DNA from: Ktedonobacter racemifer DSM 44963
GTDB lineage: Bacteria; Chloroflexota; Ktedonobacteria; Ktedonobacterales; Ktedonobacteraceae
DNA: 64,000 nucleotides
Assembly: GCF_000178855.1 (NCBI RefSeq)
Contig: NZ_ADVG01000003.1
Location: 124,001 to 188,000, forward strand
Direction: 5' to 3'
Shown: in pieces, positions 18,001-25,375 of the stretch
Numbering within the stretch: the stretch's first letter is position 1
How the letters are laid out: every line of letters begins with the position of its first letter
Made by a program: the position numbers and the translations under genes
The notes under the pieces: model-generated
Told to the model about the DNA's origin: nothing
Databases searched by the model: none
Seen by the model: the letters and a program-made list of their open reading frames with translations, nothing else

Positions 18001-18293
18001 AAAATCCCGCTCCTGCATCTAGATATCTCGATAGATTGATTCTGCTTTGCAAACAGGAGCAGCAAATGGGTGTGCCATCAGGTGAGCAAGCTGAACTGGT
18101 TGAGTCGCTGAGCGAGCGTGAGTGTGAAGTACTGCGACACATCAGCGAGGGGCGCTCAAATCGGGAGATCGCCCGGCAACTCGTCATAGCACTGAGCACT
18201 GTGAAATCGCATATCAGGGCCATCTATGCCAAACTGGGGGTTAAGAGCCGCACGCAGGCGTTGATCCAGGCCCGCCGACTCAATCTGCTCTAG
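15090..18293 (+). CDS. MalT-like LuxR family regulator, full length
   Basis: This is a 1067-residue signal-integrating activator. It has the ~105-residue N-terminal domain shared with the gene at 6745 (WYWYAYQRSQKRVRKKYLGK), a STAND ATPase with Walker A CAPAGSGKST (171-180) and Walker B LLVLDDYHMI, a winged helix, about 450 residues of TPR-like superhelix (for example LFEATATLEDALASAIADGS), and a C-terminal LuxR HTH (LSERECEVLRHISEGRSNRE, then VIALSTVKSHIRAIYAKLGV). In MalT, ATP and an inducer drive oligomerisation; the inducer here is unknown. ATG 15090 has only a weak ribosome binding site (GGCGGTAGAG). Downstream lies an unrelated membrane protein, so its target may be distant or itself. 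Confidence 0.92.
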   Translation: MPRAAAYTLSWSEARQTYILCDQHTKMEELALEAHASAWQEFLVQAASFAFRGRQGTYTARREQVKQGDWYWYAYQRSQKRVRKKYLGKGEVLTLQRLEEVAGLFAADGEDGKNGGATKQATTGKEIHSLAREELLAAKLRVPLIPQHLVERTRLIERLHQAQARSLTLICAPAGSGKSTLLSSWLRAQASLSAWVSLDASDNDTTRFWSYLFTAIDALYPGAGTYALRMLHTPQRPTIERVLTLLLNLLENEKFRPQKSNGEALLVLDDYHMISDESVHQGLTFLVEHLPAHLHIVIAARHDPPLPLARLRVCQLLLELRADDLRFTSEETLAFFAHHGKAPLTHTEISLLEERTAGWAAGLQMVALLLHGQPKAPNVLESLKGSQSYIAEYLGQEVLAHLPERIQQFLLRTSILSQLDAQLCEAVSAQPNGEETLNWLYQANLFLTPLDETRRWYRYHQVFADMLLQRLQQSAATLVPELHRRASLWYREQGMLAEAVAHARSSGDWESIANIAEEAGVELISRGNVQMVMNWVAMLPRLIVFSRLRLFLYECWWRWYAGHAAVVAEMMREYIQQHALPDLEIEDVATLEQTISAHVDMLYPRSRWGEEQRANRIAEMLALYGVLNMERPDGAAFSQAVCRRAVVRVAGMAHRARIAQHLSTVSILRGDLFEATATLEDALASAIADGSVTWMTSTGYRLVMLYEMMGQLHDVTRISQDILELAKGKAFLTQGTAYIFLGNIEYERNNLETAEHYFRLAIASCEEIDLLTESDSDVHFLLGQLGLARIQFIRKDIAGVRLCLEEIAGFLSQKWVGNEVLPAVKGEYALLMHDLGDDDTGYYWLQEYVLPEHSDQLVLRQFISLKHNHYRLYIKLLLTYQRWQEAEQVLQSQQMLAEQQGRTGNLILWLTLRALLEEAQGNAGQALSSITRALSLAEPRGYLRVFLDEGAPLLTLLYRLRDELRKQRTTENPAPASRYLDRLILLCKQEQQMGVPSGEQAELVESLSERECEVLRHISEGRSNREIARQLVIALSTVKSHIRAIYAKLGVKSRTQALIQARRLNLL

Positions 18294-18533
18294 CTTCCTC
18301 CTCTCCCAGGGCGACCGCTCATGCCTCTACAAGAGCCAAAAGAACCTCCCACAATTCACCTCTCGTTCCTCCTTTTGGTGGAGGGTTTCTGCTCATGATG
18401 AGATTATACTGGGACATATCGGCATCTGTAGTTTTGTGGGCTATGGCAAATCACGTAGGATTTGCCCTGAATAAGGAACAGGATGCTCGCAAGGAAGTAT
18501 TTCAGAGCCGGGATATCTCAAGGAGTAAGTATC

Positions 18534-19259
18534 ATGGAAATTACGGCATCATTACAAGCACAGCCAGAAACGACGCAAAAAGCAAGCCGAACTGCGACCA
18601 TAGGGAGCCTGGTAAGCAGCCTTCTGATCAACGGAGCGCTCCCTTTCATCATTTACACGCTTCTGAAAAGCTATACCAATACCTCGGACCTCCTGGCTCT
18701 CGTGGCTTCGGGCGTACCATCTCTGCTTGAGAGCATCATAGGGATTCTCCGCAGGAAACGCATTGATTTGCTTGCCGGTATCGCCCTGGCAGGGATTGCC
18801 GCTTCGCTCATCATCACTTTCCTGGGAGGTAGCCCCAAAGTCTACCTGATACGAGAGTCTTTTTTTACCGTCGTATTTGGGCTGGTATTCTTGTTATCCT
18901 TGTTTTTCTCCAGGCCTCTCATGTTCTATTTCTCTCGTCACTTCGCGACAGGCAACCATCCAAAAAATATTCCTTGGTTTGATTCACTTTGGCAGTATCG
19001 GGGCTTCCGCACCTCTATGCGCGTGATGACAACGGTCTGGGGCATTGGGTTTCTGCTTGAGGCCGCGATACGTATCTATCTGGTCCTCGCCCTGAGCACC
19101 GAACAATTCCTGATCGTTTCCCCATTCATCATCTACGGCATTATAGGAGTACTCGCGGTCTGGACGTTTTTTTATAGCCGTCAAGGCCGTAAAAAAAGCG
19201 AGGCAATACGGCAGAGCCTGATCGTACATCAGAATGATCCCACTTCACAAAACGCGTAA
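18534..19259 (+). CDS. VC0807-like multi-spanning membrane protein
   Basis: ATG 18534 has a clear AAGGAG at 18520-18525 and gives 241 residues. The longer frame from 18483 lacks a ribosome binding site. Hydrophobic segments are visible: LVSSLLINGALPFIIYTLLK, LLAGIALAGIAASLIITFLG, FFTVVFGLVFLLSLFFS, MTTVWGIGFLLEAAIRIYLV and FIIYGIIGVLAVWTFFY. The arrangement and the motif RPLMFYFSRHFATG resemble the VC0807/septation-protein-A-like membrane family. No transport substrate or enzymatic role is known. It stands alone between the LuxR gene and a LuxR remnant and is followed by a hairpin terminator. Confidence 0.75.
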   Translation: MEITASLQAQPETTQKASRTATIGSLVSSLLINGALPFIIYTLLKSYTNTSDLLALVASGVPSLLESIIGILRRKRIDLLAGIALAGIAASLIITFLGGSPKVYLIRESFFTVVFGLVFLLSLFFSRPLMFYFSRHFATGNHPKNIPWFDSLWQYRGFRTSMRVMTTVWGIGFLLEAAIRIYLVLALSTEQFLIVSPFIIYGIIGVLAVWTFFYSRQGRKKSEAIRQSLIVHQNDPTSQNA

Positions 19260-19273
19260 CAATGTGAGGTACA

Positions 19274-19303
19274 AGAGGTCACCAGACAAACAAGGTGACC
19301 TCT
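19274..19303 (+). terminator. Hairpin after the VC0807-like gene
   Basis: AGAGGTCACC pairs with GGTGACCTCT around a 10-nt loop, 14 bp after the stop, followed by TCTTC. The position and stem fit an intrinsic terminator; the T tract is weak. Confidence 0.55.
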
Positions 19304-19382
19304 CTTCAACAGGTATTGTCAACTTATTTGAAAAATTCGTGACCAAGGTTCGACAAGCATGCCTTGCCTACCGATCAACGCT

Positions 19383-19526
19383 GGCCACTCTAACAACGAG
19401 ATCGCTGCACAACTCATTATCGCTCTGAGCACAATCAAATCACATGTGCACACCATCTATAGCAAGCTAGGCGAGGAGAGCCGCACCCAGGTCCTCGCCC
19501 AGGCTCGCAGGCACAAGCTGCTCTAG
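19383..19526 (+). pseudogene. Remnant of a LuxR-type C-terminal HTH
   Basis: A start-less frame of 47 codons ending in TAG 19524-19526 reads GHSNNEIAAQLIIALSTIKS, then HVHTIYSKLGEESRTQVLAQ and ARRHKLL. It aligns to the last 45 residues of the LuxR protein at 15090, about 70% identical by eye. No upstream domains or start remain, so this is the tail of a deleted third MalT-like regulator. Confidence 0.75.
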
Positions 19527-19588
19527 TTGAGTTAGGGCTAGCATAACTGCAGAAACCACTCATAGAGCAGGTCATTTGAGGTGTACCA

Positions 19589-20527
19589 TCAGGAGACATA
19601 CAGTATCGCCTTACCCGCGATACGACGGTCCAGAAGGCTCTGGGCAACCTCGGCAACTTTGGTCCAGGAAGCCTCCAGCCCAATTTGCGGATGCAATCGT
19701 TCCTCAGCGACCATTTGAGCCAATCTTCCCAGATCTTTCGCTGCATTTAACATGCGTTCGATTTCAGGAACGAGGAATGGTCCTTTTTTTGCCGCTTCCA
19801 ATCGACTCTGCAACGTTGCTTCCGGGTCTCCTGCCGCTCCCACATTCACACATACGCCATCTGTCTCCAGTAAAGTCAAAGCAGTATTTAGAGATTTCCC
19901 GCCCAATGTATCTATGACGATATCATAAGGGCCAAACGAGCGAGCCAGAGCAACATCTTCTCCAACAACCACCTCATGCGCCCCCATTGCTCGGACACTG
20001 GCCACACGCTCCACGCGCCGCACAAGAGCTACCACCGTAGCGCCTCCCTGACTGGCCAGTTGGCAGGCAAAATGCCCCACACCACCCGAAGCCCCCGTGA
20101 CCAGCACTTTCCGATTGAGCAGAAAGCCCGCTCTCTCCAATCCATATAAAGCAGTCAGGCCCGCAACCGGCAACGTTGCAGCTAGAGCAAATGTGACACC
20201 TTCAGGGATCTCTGCCAGCGAAGCTGTAGGAACCGCGACCAGTTCCGCCCATGCTCCGGAATTAACCAGGCCAAAGACTCTGGCCCCAACCGACGGCCCC
20301 GATCCATCAGAAGCCGCTTGCTCCACCACCCCAGCCAGGTCCCACCCTGGGCGCCATCCCGCTTCCGAGGTACGCACAACCGCCCTACGCACCTCGCCCA
20401 GATTGAGCGAGATGGCAGAGACTCGGACAAGTGCTTCTGATGGCGCGGGCGATGGCGACTCAACCTCGTGTAACGCCAGACGTCCTTTCATATCAGGATC
20501 AACAACAATTGCACGAATAGTATTCAT
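19589..20527 (-). CDS. Zinc-free MDR family NADPH:quinone-type oxidoreductase
   Basis: ATG 20527 has AAGGAG nearby (AAGGAGATTGACT), giving 312 residues; the longer frame to 20545 adds MRRRLT without support. The GroES-like half runs from RAIVVDPDMKGRLALHEVES, with GWDLAGVV in place of the zinc-binding GHE motif. The nucleotide-binding half has VLVTGASGGVGHFACQLA, the usual NADPH loop, and DIVIDTLGGKSLNTALTLL. Structural and catalytic zinc ligands are absent, as in quinone reductase-like members. It is divergent from the XRE/MmyB regulator at 20736, which is the likely controller (inference from arrangement and from many such pairs). Confidence 0.9.
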   Translation of the reverse strand: MNTIRAIVVDPDMKGRLALHEVESPSPAPSEALVRVSAISLNLGEVRRAVVRTSEAGWRPGWDLAGVVEQAASDGSGPSVGARVFGLVNSGAWAELVAVPTASLAEIPEGVTFALAATLPVAGLTALYGLERAGFLLNRKVLVTGASGGVGHFACQLASQGGATVVALVRRVERVASVRAMGAHEVVVGEDVALARSFGPYDIVIDTLGGKSLNTALTLLETDGVCVNVGAAGDPEATLQSRLEAAKKGPFLVPEIERMLNAAKDLGRLAQMVAEERLHPQIGLEASWTKVAEVAQSLLDRRIAGKAILYVS

Positions 20528-20674
20528 AGTCAATCTCCTTCTCAATTTCTATCTTATTTTTCTTCTTAAATGCGGTTCCACTTTTTAAGGGAGTACGTGC
20601 CGCTCCCCTCTCACCGATACGATGGCTCCTTCCTTGACCTTCGATTTCCTCTTTGCTAGTATAGGCATGAGCTG

Positions 20675-20703
20675 ATCGTATAACCAGCGCTTGATTATCG
20701 TAT
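20675..20703. promoter_or_regulatory. ATCGTAT direct repeat between divergent genes
   Basis: ATCGTAT occurs at 20675-20681 and 20697-20703, 22 bp apart, about two helical turns. It lies 33-61 bp before the regulator start and between the divergent genes, where an operator is expected. This is only a candidate. Confidence 0.3.
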
Positions 20704-20735
20704 GATTAAAACTAGCAGGATAAGAAGCAGTAGAG

Positions 20736-21560
20736 ATGGATGAAAGAGAACGCAGGGAGGCGCTGGCCGCTTTCTTACGCACACGACGAGCACGCATTCA
20801 ACCCGCAGAGTTGGGCTTGCCTGCTCGCAATCGTCGTCGTACAGCGGGATTGCGGCGCGAAGAGGTTGCAGAGCTTGCCAACATCGGTGTTTCCTGGTAT
20901 ACGCTGCTTGAACAGGGACAGGATGTTCATCCCTCCAAACAGGTGCTCTCCAGCCTGTCAACGGCTCTCAGGCTTACTGCTGCTGAGGAGCGGCATCTCT
21001 TCCTCCTGGCATATGGAGAAGTATCTGGAAAGAGGTTGGAGGAGGAACAGGTGACGCCTGCGCTCCAACGCGTTGTCAATGCACTCAATCCGCACCCAGC
21101 TTTTATGATTGGGCGGTGCTGGAATGTTCTCACCTGGAATCGAGCAGCAGAGCTGTTATTTCGTTTTCACGAGCCATGTCCACCTCACTCGCACAATGTC
21201 ATCTGGCGTTTTTTTCAACGTGAAAACAGTACCCTCTATCAAGAATGGGAGAAGCAGGCACAAAGCCTGGTGGCACAATTTCGTGCCGATTACGCCCGCT
21301 ATCCGGGCGATGTCTCTTTTCGTGAAATTATCGAAGACCTGCAACAGGCCAGCCCACAATTTTGCCAGTGGTGGGAGCAACAAAATGTACGCGGTTTGCC
21401 CGATAGACCTCAAGTCATGAAGCACCCGACACTGGGATGGTTGGAATTTGACCATGTAACCTTCCAAACATCCTTTTCCCCTGATTTACGTGTGAAAGTC
21501 TACTCAGCCTCGGAAGCTTCGGTATCAAAATTGGAGCAGGCACTCTCTGCCTCCTTGTGA
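20736..21560 (+). CDS. XRE family regulator with MmyB-like ligand-binding domain
   Basis: This is a 274-residue one-component regulator. Residues 1-80 are the helix-turn-helix: LRTRRARIQPAELGLPARNR, then RTAGLRREEVAELANIGVSW and YTLLEQGQ. The C-terminal part (HPAFMIGRCWNVLTWNRAAE, later GWLEFDHVTFQTS) is the PAS-like ligand-binding domain of MmyB-type regulators. These often sit divergent from a short-chain or medium-chain dehydrogenase, as here with the gene at 20527. It resembles the regulator at 23937, whose partner is an SDR. The ribosome binding site is weak. A hairpin follows 27 bp after the stop. Confidence 0.92.
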   Translation: MDERERREALAAFLRTRRARIQPAELGLPARNRRRTAGLRREEVAELANIGVSWYTLLEQGQDVHPSKQVLSSLSTALRLTAAEERHLFLLAYGEVSGKRLEEEQVTPALQRVVNALNPHPAFMIGRCWNVLTWNRAAELLFRFHEPCPPHSHNVIWRFFQRENSTLYQEWEKQAQSLVAQFRADYARYPGDVSFREIIEDLQQASPQFCQWWEQQNVRGLPDRPQVMKHPTLGWLEFDHVTFQTSFSPDLRVKVYSASEASVSKLEQALSASL

Positions 21561-21587
21561 AGGACGTAACCACACCGGAAGAAACAA

Positions 21588-21637
21588 GTCTCCAGCAAAA
21601 ATCGGACCTTGAAGAAGGTTCGATTTTTGCTGGAGAC
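21588..21637. terminator. 23-bp hairpin between convergent genes
   Basis: The arms 21588-21610 and 21615-21637 pair with one mismatch around a GAAG tetraloop. The inner stem contains CAAAAATCG/CGATTTTTG, so each strand carries a T5 run. It fits a bidirectional terminator for the XRE gene and the convergent phosphotransferase gene. Confidence 0.65.
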
Positions 21638-21688
21638 CGCAAGCGCTTTCGTGGTTCTCAGCTTATGCGTTGCATTCTAATCCTTCAG

Positions 21689-22636
21689 TTACCTGCCAGA
21701 CGCGGCGAGCTTTCGCTGAATAATATCACGTGTCATCTGATAACCCTGCTCGTTGCCGCTTTTGGCGTAGAAGCGCAAGCCAATCAGAGCATGATAGCAT
21801 TCATAGCAGAGCAAGCGCTCTACATAGAAAGGCAGTTCACGCCCATGCTGCCGCTGGTATGCCAGAAAAGCTTCGCGGATCCCTAGTGGAGGCCACCAGA
21901 AATCCAGGGAGACAATATCGTACACCCTGTCGCCATAACTTGCATCGAGTAGATCCAGCACGGCGGTAATCTTACCATCCTGCGCTAGCAGGTTGTTCAT
22001 AGTGAACGCTCCCAAAAGCAGGGTTCGCTCTTCGGGACAGAAGGCAAGCAGCTTCTGCATATACTGGTAGAGCTTCTCGAAGAGGTCGCGCTCTAAAAAG
22101 ATTTCGTCGAATAGCCTGTGCCATTTACCAAAGTAGTCACGCTCATCCTCTTCGTCAGCAACCTTCAACAGACTGGCGTGCCAGCTTACATCTGAACCTC
22201 TACCTCGATAATCGAATACACCATACCCTTGTGTCTCACTGGTGTCGACGCTGTGAGCCGCCTCCAGAAGATCAAGTATTTGCGGCAGGAGCGCCTGGAC
22301 CTCCTGAGGAGTATGCTCTTGTAGCATCTTCCCTGGCATTTTGCGCGAAATGGCAAAATGCAGATCTCCCAGGCGTCCCACGTGCAGAATAGGCGCGATA
22401 GGCAGCGAAGTCCCAGCGAGCTTGCGTGCGACATATGCCTCCTTGGGAAAATTCGAGGACAGCATCTTGTCCAGATTGAAGCGTACGATATACTCTTGCT
22501 TCTCCACACGAAAGGAGAACACACGCGCCACCTGTCCGCCTTCAACTGCCGTCAAATCAAGGATCGGCGCGCTAAAATGCTGGCTCAAAAGAGTGAGCGC
22601 CTGTGCAGTCGGAACCACTGGACGTAAATCAGGCAT
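21689..22636 (-). CDS. Hph-like aminoglycoside phosphotransferase family protein, catalytic Asp missing
   Basis: The 315-residue protein has the APH fold and resembles hygromycin B 4-O-kinase-like members: YIVRFNLDKMLSSNFPKEAY (N-lobe Lys region), AISRKMPGKML (hinge), and ITAVLDLLDASYGDRVYDIV (metal-binding Asp). The catalytic loop, normally HGDxxxxN, reads LLGAFTMNN. His is Leu and the essential Asp is Ala (codon GCG), while the Asn is kept. The frame is intact and codon use is ordinary, so this may be a pseudokinase or a protein with a changed role, not a decaying gene. ATG 22636 is preceded by AAAAAGGAGA. It is convergent with the XRE gene; resistance should not be assumed. Confidence 0.85.
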   Translation of the reverse strand: MPDLRPVVPTAQALTLLSQHFSAPILDLTAVEGGQVARVFSFRVEKQEYIVRFNLDKMLSSNFPKEAYVARKLAGTSLPIAPILHVGRLGDLHFAISRKMPGKMLQEHTPQEVQALLPQILDLLEAAHSVDTSETQGYGVFDYRGRGSDVSWHASLLKVADEEDERDYFGKWHRLFDEIFLERDLFEKLYQYMQKLLAFCPEERTLLLGAFTMNNLLAQDGKITAVLDLLDASYGDRVYDIVSLDFWWPPLGIREAFLAYQRQHGRELPFYVERLLCYECYHALIGLRFYAKSGNEQGYQMTRDIIQRKLAASGR

Positions 22637-23076
22637 AAAAAATCTCCTTTTTCACTGTACACCACTTCTCCAGAGGGAAAAAGGCGCAAGAATCCAACGC
22701 TATGCAAAGGGAGTTTCACGTAAGAGGATGTGAGAGAGGGAGAGAGCGCCTGTATACAGGAAAGGAGGACACAATGCGCGCTAACCTGAACCGCATCTCT
22801 TGCTCAACATCCACCACCAGCTGCCTTTCCTCCAGGCTCGATCAGCCTTCCGCGCTCGTTCGTTGGCCAGCTCAGACGCGAATGATCACGTGGAGTGTTT
22901 ACCGTCATGCCTGACAGCCAACACACCCGGTCCCGCGAAGGAAGCGAGCAAGAGAAGATGGAGAAATCTATGCGGCTAGTGGAGATACTAGCAAGCTAAA
23001 GTCCAGGTCATTGGAGCACAAACCTTTCATTTACTTAAAAGCAATATACGATATTTTCTAGTATAAATGGTCCAGG
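22637..23076. other. Intergenic region, about 440 bp
   Basis: Apart from the possible 46-codon gene at 22774 no gene is visible. The right part is AT-rich and lies downstream of the leftward XRE regulator. Confidence 0.5.
22774..22914 (+). CDS. Possible 46-aa small protein
   Basis: ATG 22774 follows AAAGGAGGACACA, one of the best ribosome binding sites in the window. The product starts MRANLNRISCSTSTTSCLSS and has two cysteines, a Ser/Thr-rich front and a tryptophan-containing tail ending WSVYRHA. It has no recognisable family or signal peptide. Short length makes chance possible; the start context is the only support. Confidence 0.35.
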   Translation: MRANLNRISCSTSTTSCLSSRLDQPSALVRWPAQTRMITWSVYRHA

Positions 23077-23937
23077 CTAATTATTCAAGTGCTTATGGTT
23101 ACCAGCGTCCATTGCTGCAAGTTTGTCTGCGGTCTCTGGCGAGGATGGCGTATAGGTTACCATGTGGAGTGGGGGTGCAACCGGCACTATAAACACGCTG
23201 CTTGAGAAGTGGAGATGGCCAACTTGTGGATGGTTCAAAATCTTCTCGTGATAGAGATCGCAAGAGGCTTGCACATTGTGTTGCGACCACAGTGTGCGGA
23301 ACTCGGGGCTTTCTCGCTGTAAGTCTGTCAACAATTGTTCAAACCAGGCATCGCCAATGTACTGGTCATAGGCAGAACGCAAATGCATAACGGAATGCTG
23401 TGCCGCCTCTTCCCAATCGACAAAAAGCTGGCGCGTCGCGGGATTGGCGAACATGTTCCAGATCCTATTTCGCTCTCTCTCCGTAAGCAGAGAGAAATCG
23501 CCAAAGACGCGACAGGCACCTTCATTCCAGGCCACCAGGTTAAAACGATGGTCAACCAGAATGGCGGGGGTTATGCCCAGGGCATCAAGCACTGCCTGGA
23601 TGCCAGGCGGGGGAGAGACAATTTCCACCTGCTTGACCGCGACGGGAACCATTCCACGCGCGAGGACAAAGAGATGGCGACGCTCTTCACTCTCAAGTTG
23701 CAGTGTTTCAGCGAGTCGCTCAACTACCTGCTCCGAGACGGTAATATCTCGCCCTTGCTCCAGCCAGGTATACCAGGAGACTCCAACTCCTGCGAGTTGG
23801 GCCACTTCATCGCGTCTGAGTCCTGGGGTTCTGCGCCTGCCAAAAGTTGGTAACCCAAGTTGATTCGGCTGTAAACGCGCACGCCGTGTGCGTAGAAAAT
23901 CGCCAAGTTCGGCTCGCCTCTTTGTATTGTCTCGCAT
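23077..23937 (-). CDS. XRE family regulator with MmyB-like ligand-binding domain
   Basis: ATG 23937 (MRDNTKRRAELGDFLRTRRA) gives 286 residues and puts the HTH at the N-terminus. The longer frame to 24048 runs back through a perfect hairpin and is not credible. The HTH reads RTPGLRRDEVAQLAGVGVSW, then YTWLEQGRDITVSEQVVERL. The C-terminal domain has the MmyB features: GITPAILVDHRFNLVAWNEG, then FVDWEEAAQHSVMHLRSAY and VGHLHFSSSVF. It is divergent from the SDR at 24244, mirroring the pair at 19.6-21.6 kb, and probably controls that gene (inference). A family-C hairpin lies between the two starts. Confidence 0.92.
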   Translation of the reverse strand: MRDNTKRRAELGDFLRTRRARLQPNQLGLPTFGRRRTPGLRRDEVAQLAGVGVSWYTWLEQGRDITVSEQVVERLAETLQLESEERRHLFVLARGMVPVAVKQVEIVSPPPGIQAVLDALGITPAILVDHRFNLVAWNEGACRVFGDFSLLTERERNRIWNMFANPATRQLFVDWEEAAQHSVMHLRSAYDQYIGDAWFEQLLTDLQRESPEFRTLWSQHNVQASCDLYHEKILNHPQVGHLHFSSSVFIVPVAPPLHMVTYTPSSPETADKLAAMDAGNHKHLNN

Positions 23938-23961
23938 ATGGTTCAACCCTCTTGTTACGTG

Positions 23962-24047
23962 ACTTCTCGCCACTATGTGGCTCGCAGATGTGGAATATGT
24001 GGTTGAGCGGGCTGGCTCTGCCAGCCCGCTCAACCACATATTCCACA
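23962..24047. repeat. Family-C hairpin in a divergent promoter region, with leader motif
   Basis: The leader 23962-23985 (ACTTCTCGCCA, then TATGTGGCTCGC) is followed by perfect 28-bp arms 23989-24016 and 24020-24047 with a 3-nt loop. It lies upstream of both neighbouring genes, so it cannot be a terminator for either of them. Confidence 0.8.
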
Positions 24048-24243
24048 ATCGGTGGCACGATGCTACTACTTTACTTCTGACAAAGTGATGCAGGAACTGA
24101 CGAGTGATATGTAGCCTGTTACTTCCACACCTATGATAACTACGCTCCTGGTTCCAATCATTCCTCGGCTCTACAATACTTACTATCCAAACGGATATTG
24201 ATCATTCGCTTCTCCATGGATTCTTCAAGAGAGGAACTATAAT

Positions 24244-25137
24244 ATGTCAAAAGTCTGGTTGATTACGGGAAGCTCACGCGGCCTGGGCCGCAGCCTCGCT
24301 GAGGCTGTATTGGAACACGGGGACCAGCTGGTTGCCACCGCGCGCAAGCCTGAGCAGCTCAGTGACCTGGTAGAAAAATATGGTGAGCGGGTGCGCGCTA
24401 TCGCCCTCGACGTCACCAATCCCGAGCAGGCTCGCGCAGCGGTTGCGACCGCCATCGAAGCCTTTGGGCGGCTCGACGTCGTGGTCAACAATGCCGGATA
24501 TGCTAACGTGACAACAATTGAGGATGCCTCCGAAAAAGAGTGGCGCGCCCAACTTGAAGCCAATTTGTGGGGCGTAATCAATGTGACGCGAGCCGCGCTT
24601 CCGGCCCTGCGTCAGCAGCGCTCTGGTCACTTTCTCCAGGTCTCCTCAATTGGAGGACGCACGACCGCAGCGGGCCTGGGTCCCTACCAGACCGCGAAAT
24701 GGGCGATCGAAGGCTTCTCCGAAGTCCTCTCCCGCGAGGTCAAACACCTTGGGATTAAGGTCACCCTGGTCGAACCCGGCAGTTTTCGTACAGATTGGGG
24801 TGGTGCTTCCATGACCTTCATAGAGGCAAGCGAGGATTATAAGAGCATCCTTGATCCGATGGTGGCCTATAGGGAGGGAATTGCTGGTAAAGAGCCGGGT
24901 GACCCTAACAAAGCCGCCCAGGCACTCATTACCATTGTGGATGAAGCTAAACCACCACTTCGTTTGCCCCTGGGAAGAGACGCCTTTAAGACAGCACGCC
25001 TGGTCGACCAGGCCAAACTCGCCGAGACAGAGTGCTGGGAACGCCTCATTACCTCGACCGACTACGACGACGTCGAGGTAGATCCTCTGGCGCATGGCAT
25101 TGGATTACCACAATCGAGCCAGGAAAGCCCAAAGTAA
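24244..25137 (+). CDS. Short-chain dehydrogenase/reductase (SDR)
   Basis: This is a classical SDR of 297 residues that uses NAD(P)H on an unknown carbonyl or alcohol. ATG 24244 has GAGAGGAAC upstream. The cofactor motif is ITGSSRGLGRSLAEA (TGxxxGxG). The adenine-ring Asp is in IALDVTNPEQ, the structural NNAG in VVNNAGYANV, the catalytic Ser in VSSIGG, and the Tyr-Lys pair in YQTAK. The C-terminus is long, as in the DltE-like subgroup. It is divergent from the XRE/MmyB regulator. A perfect 25-bp hairpin starts 19 bp after the stop. Confidence 0.93.
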   Translation: MSKVWLITGSSRGLGRSLAEAVLEHGDQLVATARKPEQLSDLVEKYGERVRAIALDVTNPEQARAAVATAIEAFGRLDVVVNNAGYANVTTIEDASEKEWRAQLEANLWGVINVTRAALPALRQQRSGHFLQVSSIGGRTTAAGLGPYQTAKWAIEGFSEVLSREVKHLGIKVTLVEPGSFRTDWGGASMTFIEASEDYKSILDPMVAYREGIAGKEPGDPNKAAQALITIVDEAKPPLRLPLGRDAFKTARLVDQAKLAETECWERLITSTDYDDVEVDPLAHGIGLPQSSQESPK

Positions 25138-25155
25138 AACCACCGAAAGCATTTC

Positions 25156-25210
25156 AACAGGTGAATACAGGCGAGCATCTATAAAAGATGCTCGCCTGTA
25201 TTCACCTGTT
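25156..25210 (+). terminator. 25-bp perfect hairpin after the SDR gene
   Basis: The arms 25156-25180 and 25186-25210 are complementary without mismatch around the loop ATAAA. Its position just after the stop suggests a terminator, although no T run follows. Confidence 0.65.
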
Positions 25211-25375
25211 AACTGCATGCAGAATACCCAAGTCATCATCCTGCCCTGAGACCAAAAAGGAAAAGATCATCCTTTTTGTGATACACTGCTAACTCCAACA
25301 CCTTTAAAGAGCCTGCTAGCTTGTGATCTTGCTGGTATTATTAGAGGCTCCTGCTGACAGTGAAAGGGCGTGTAT

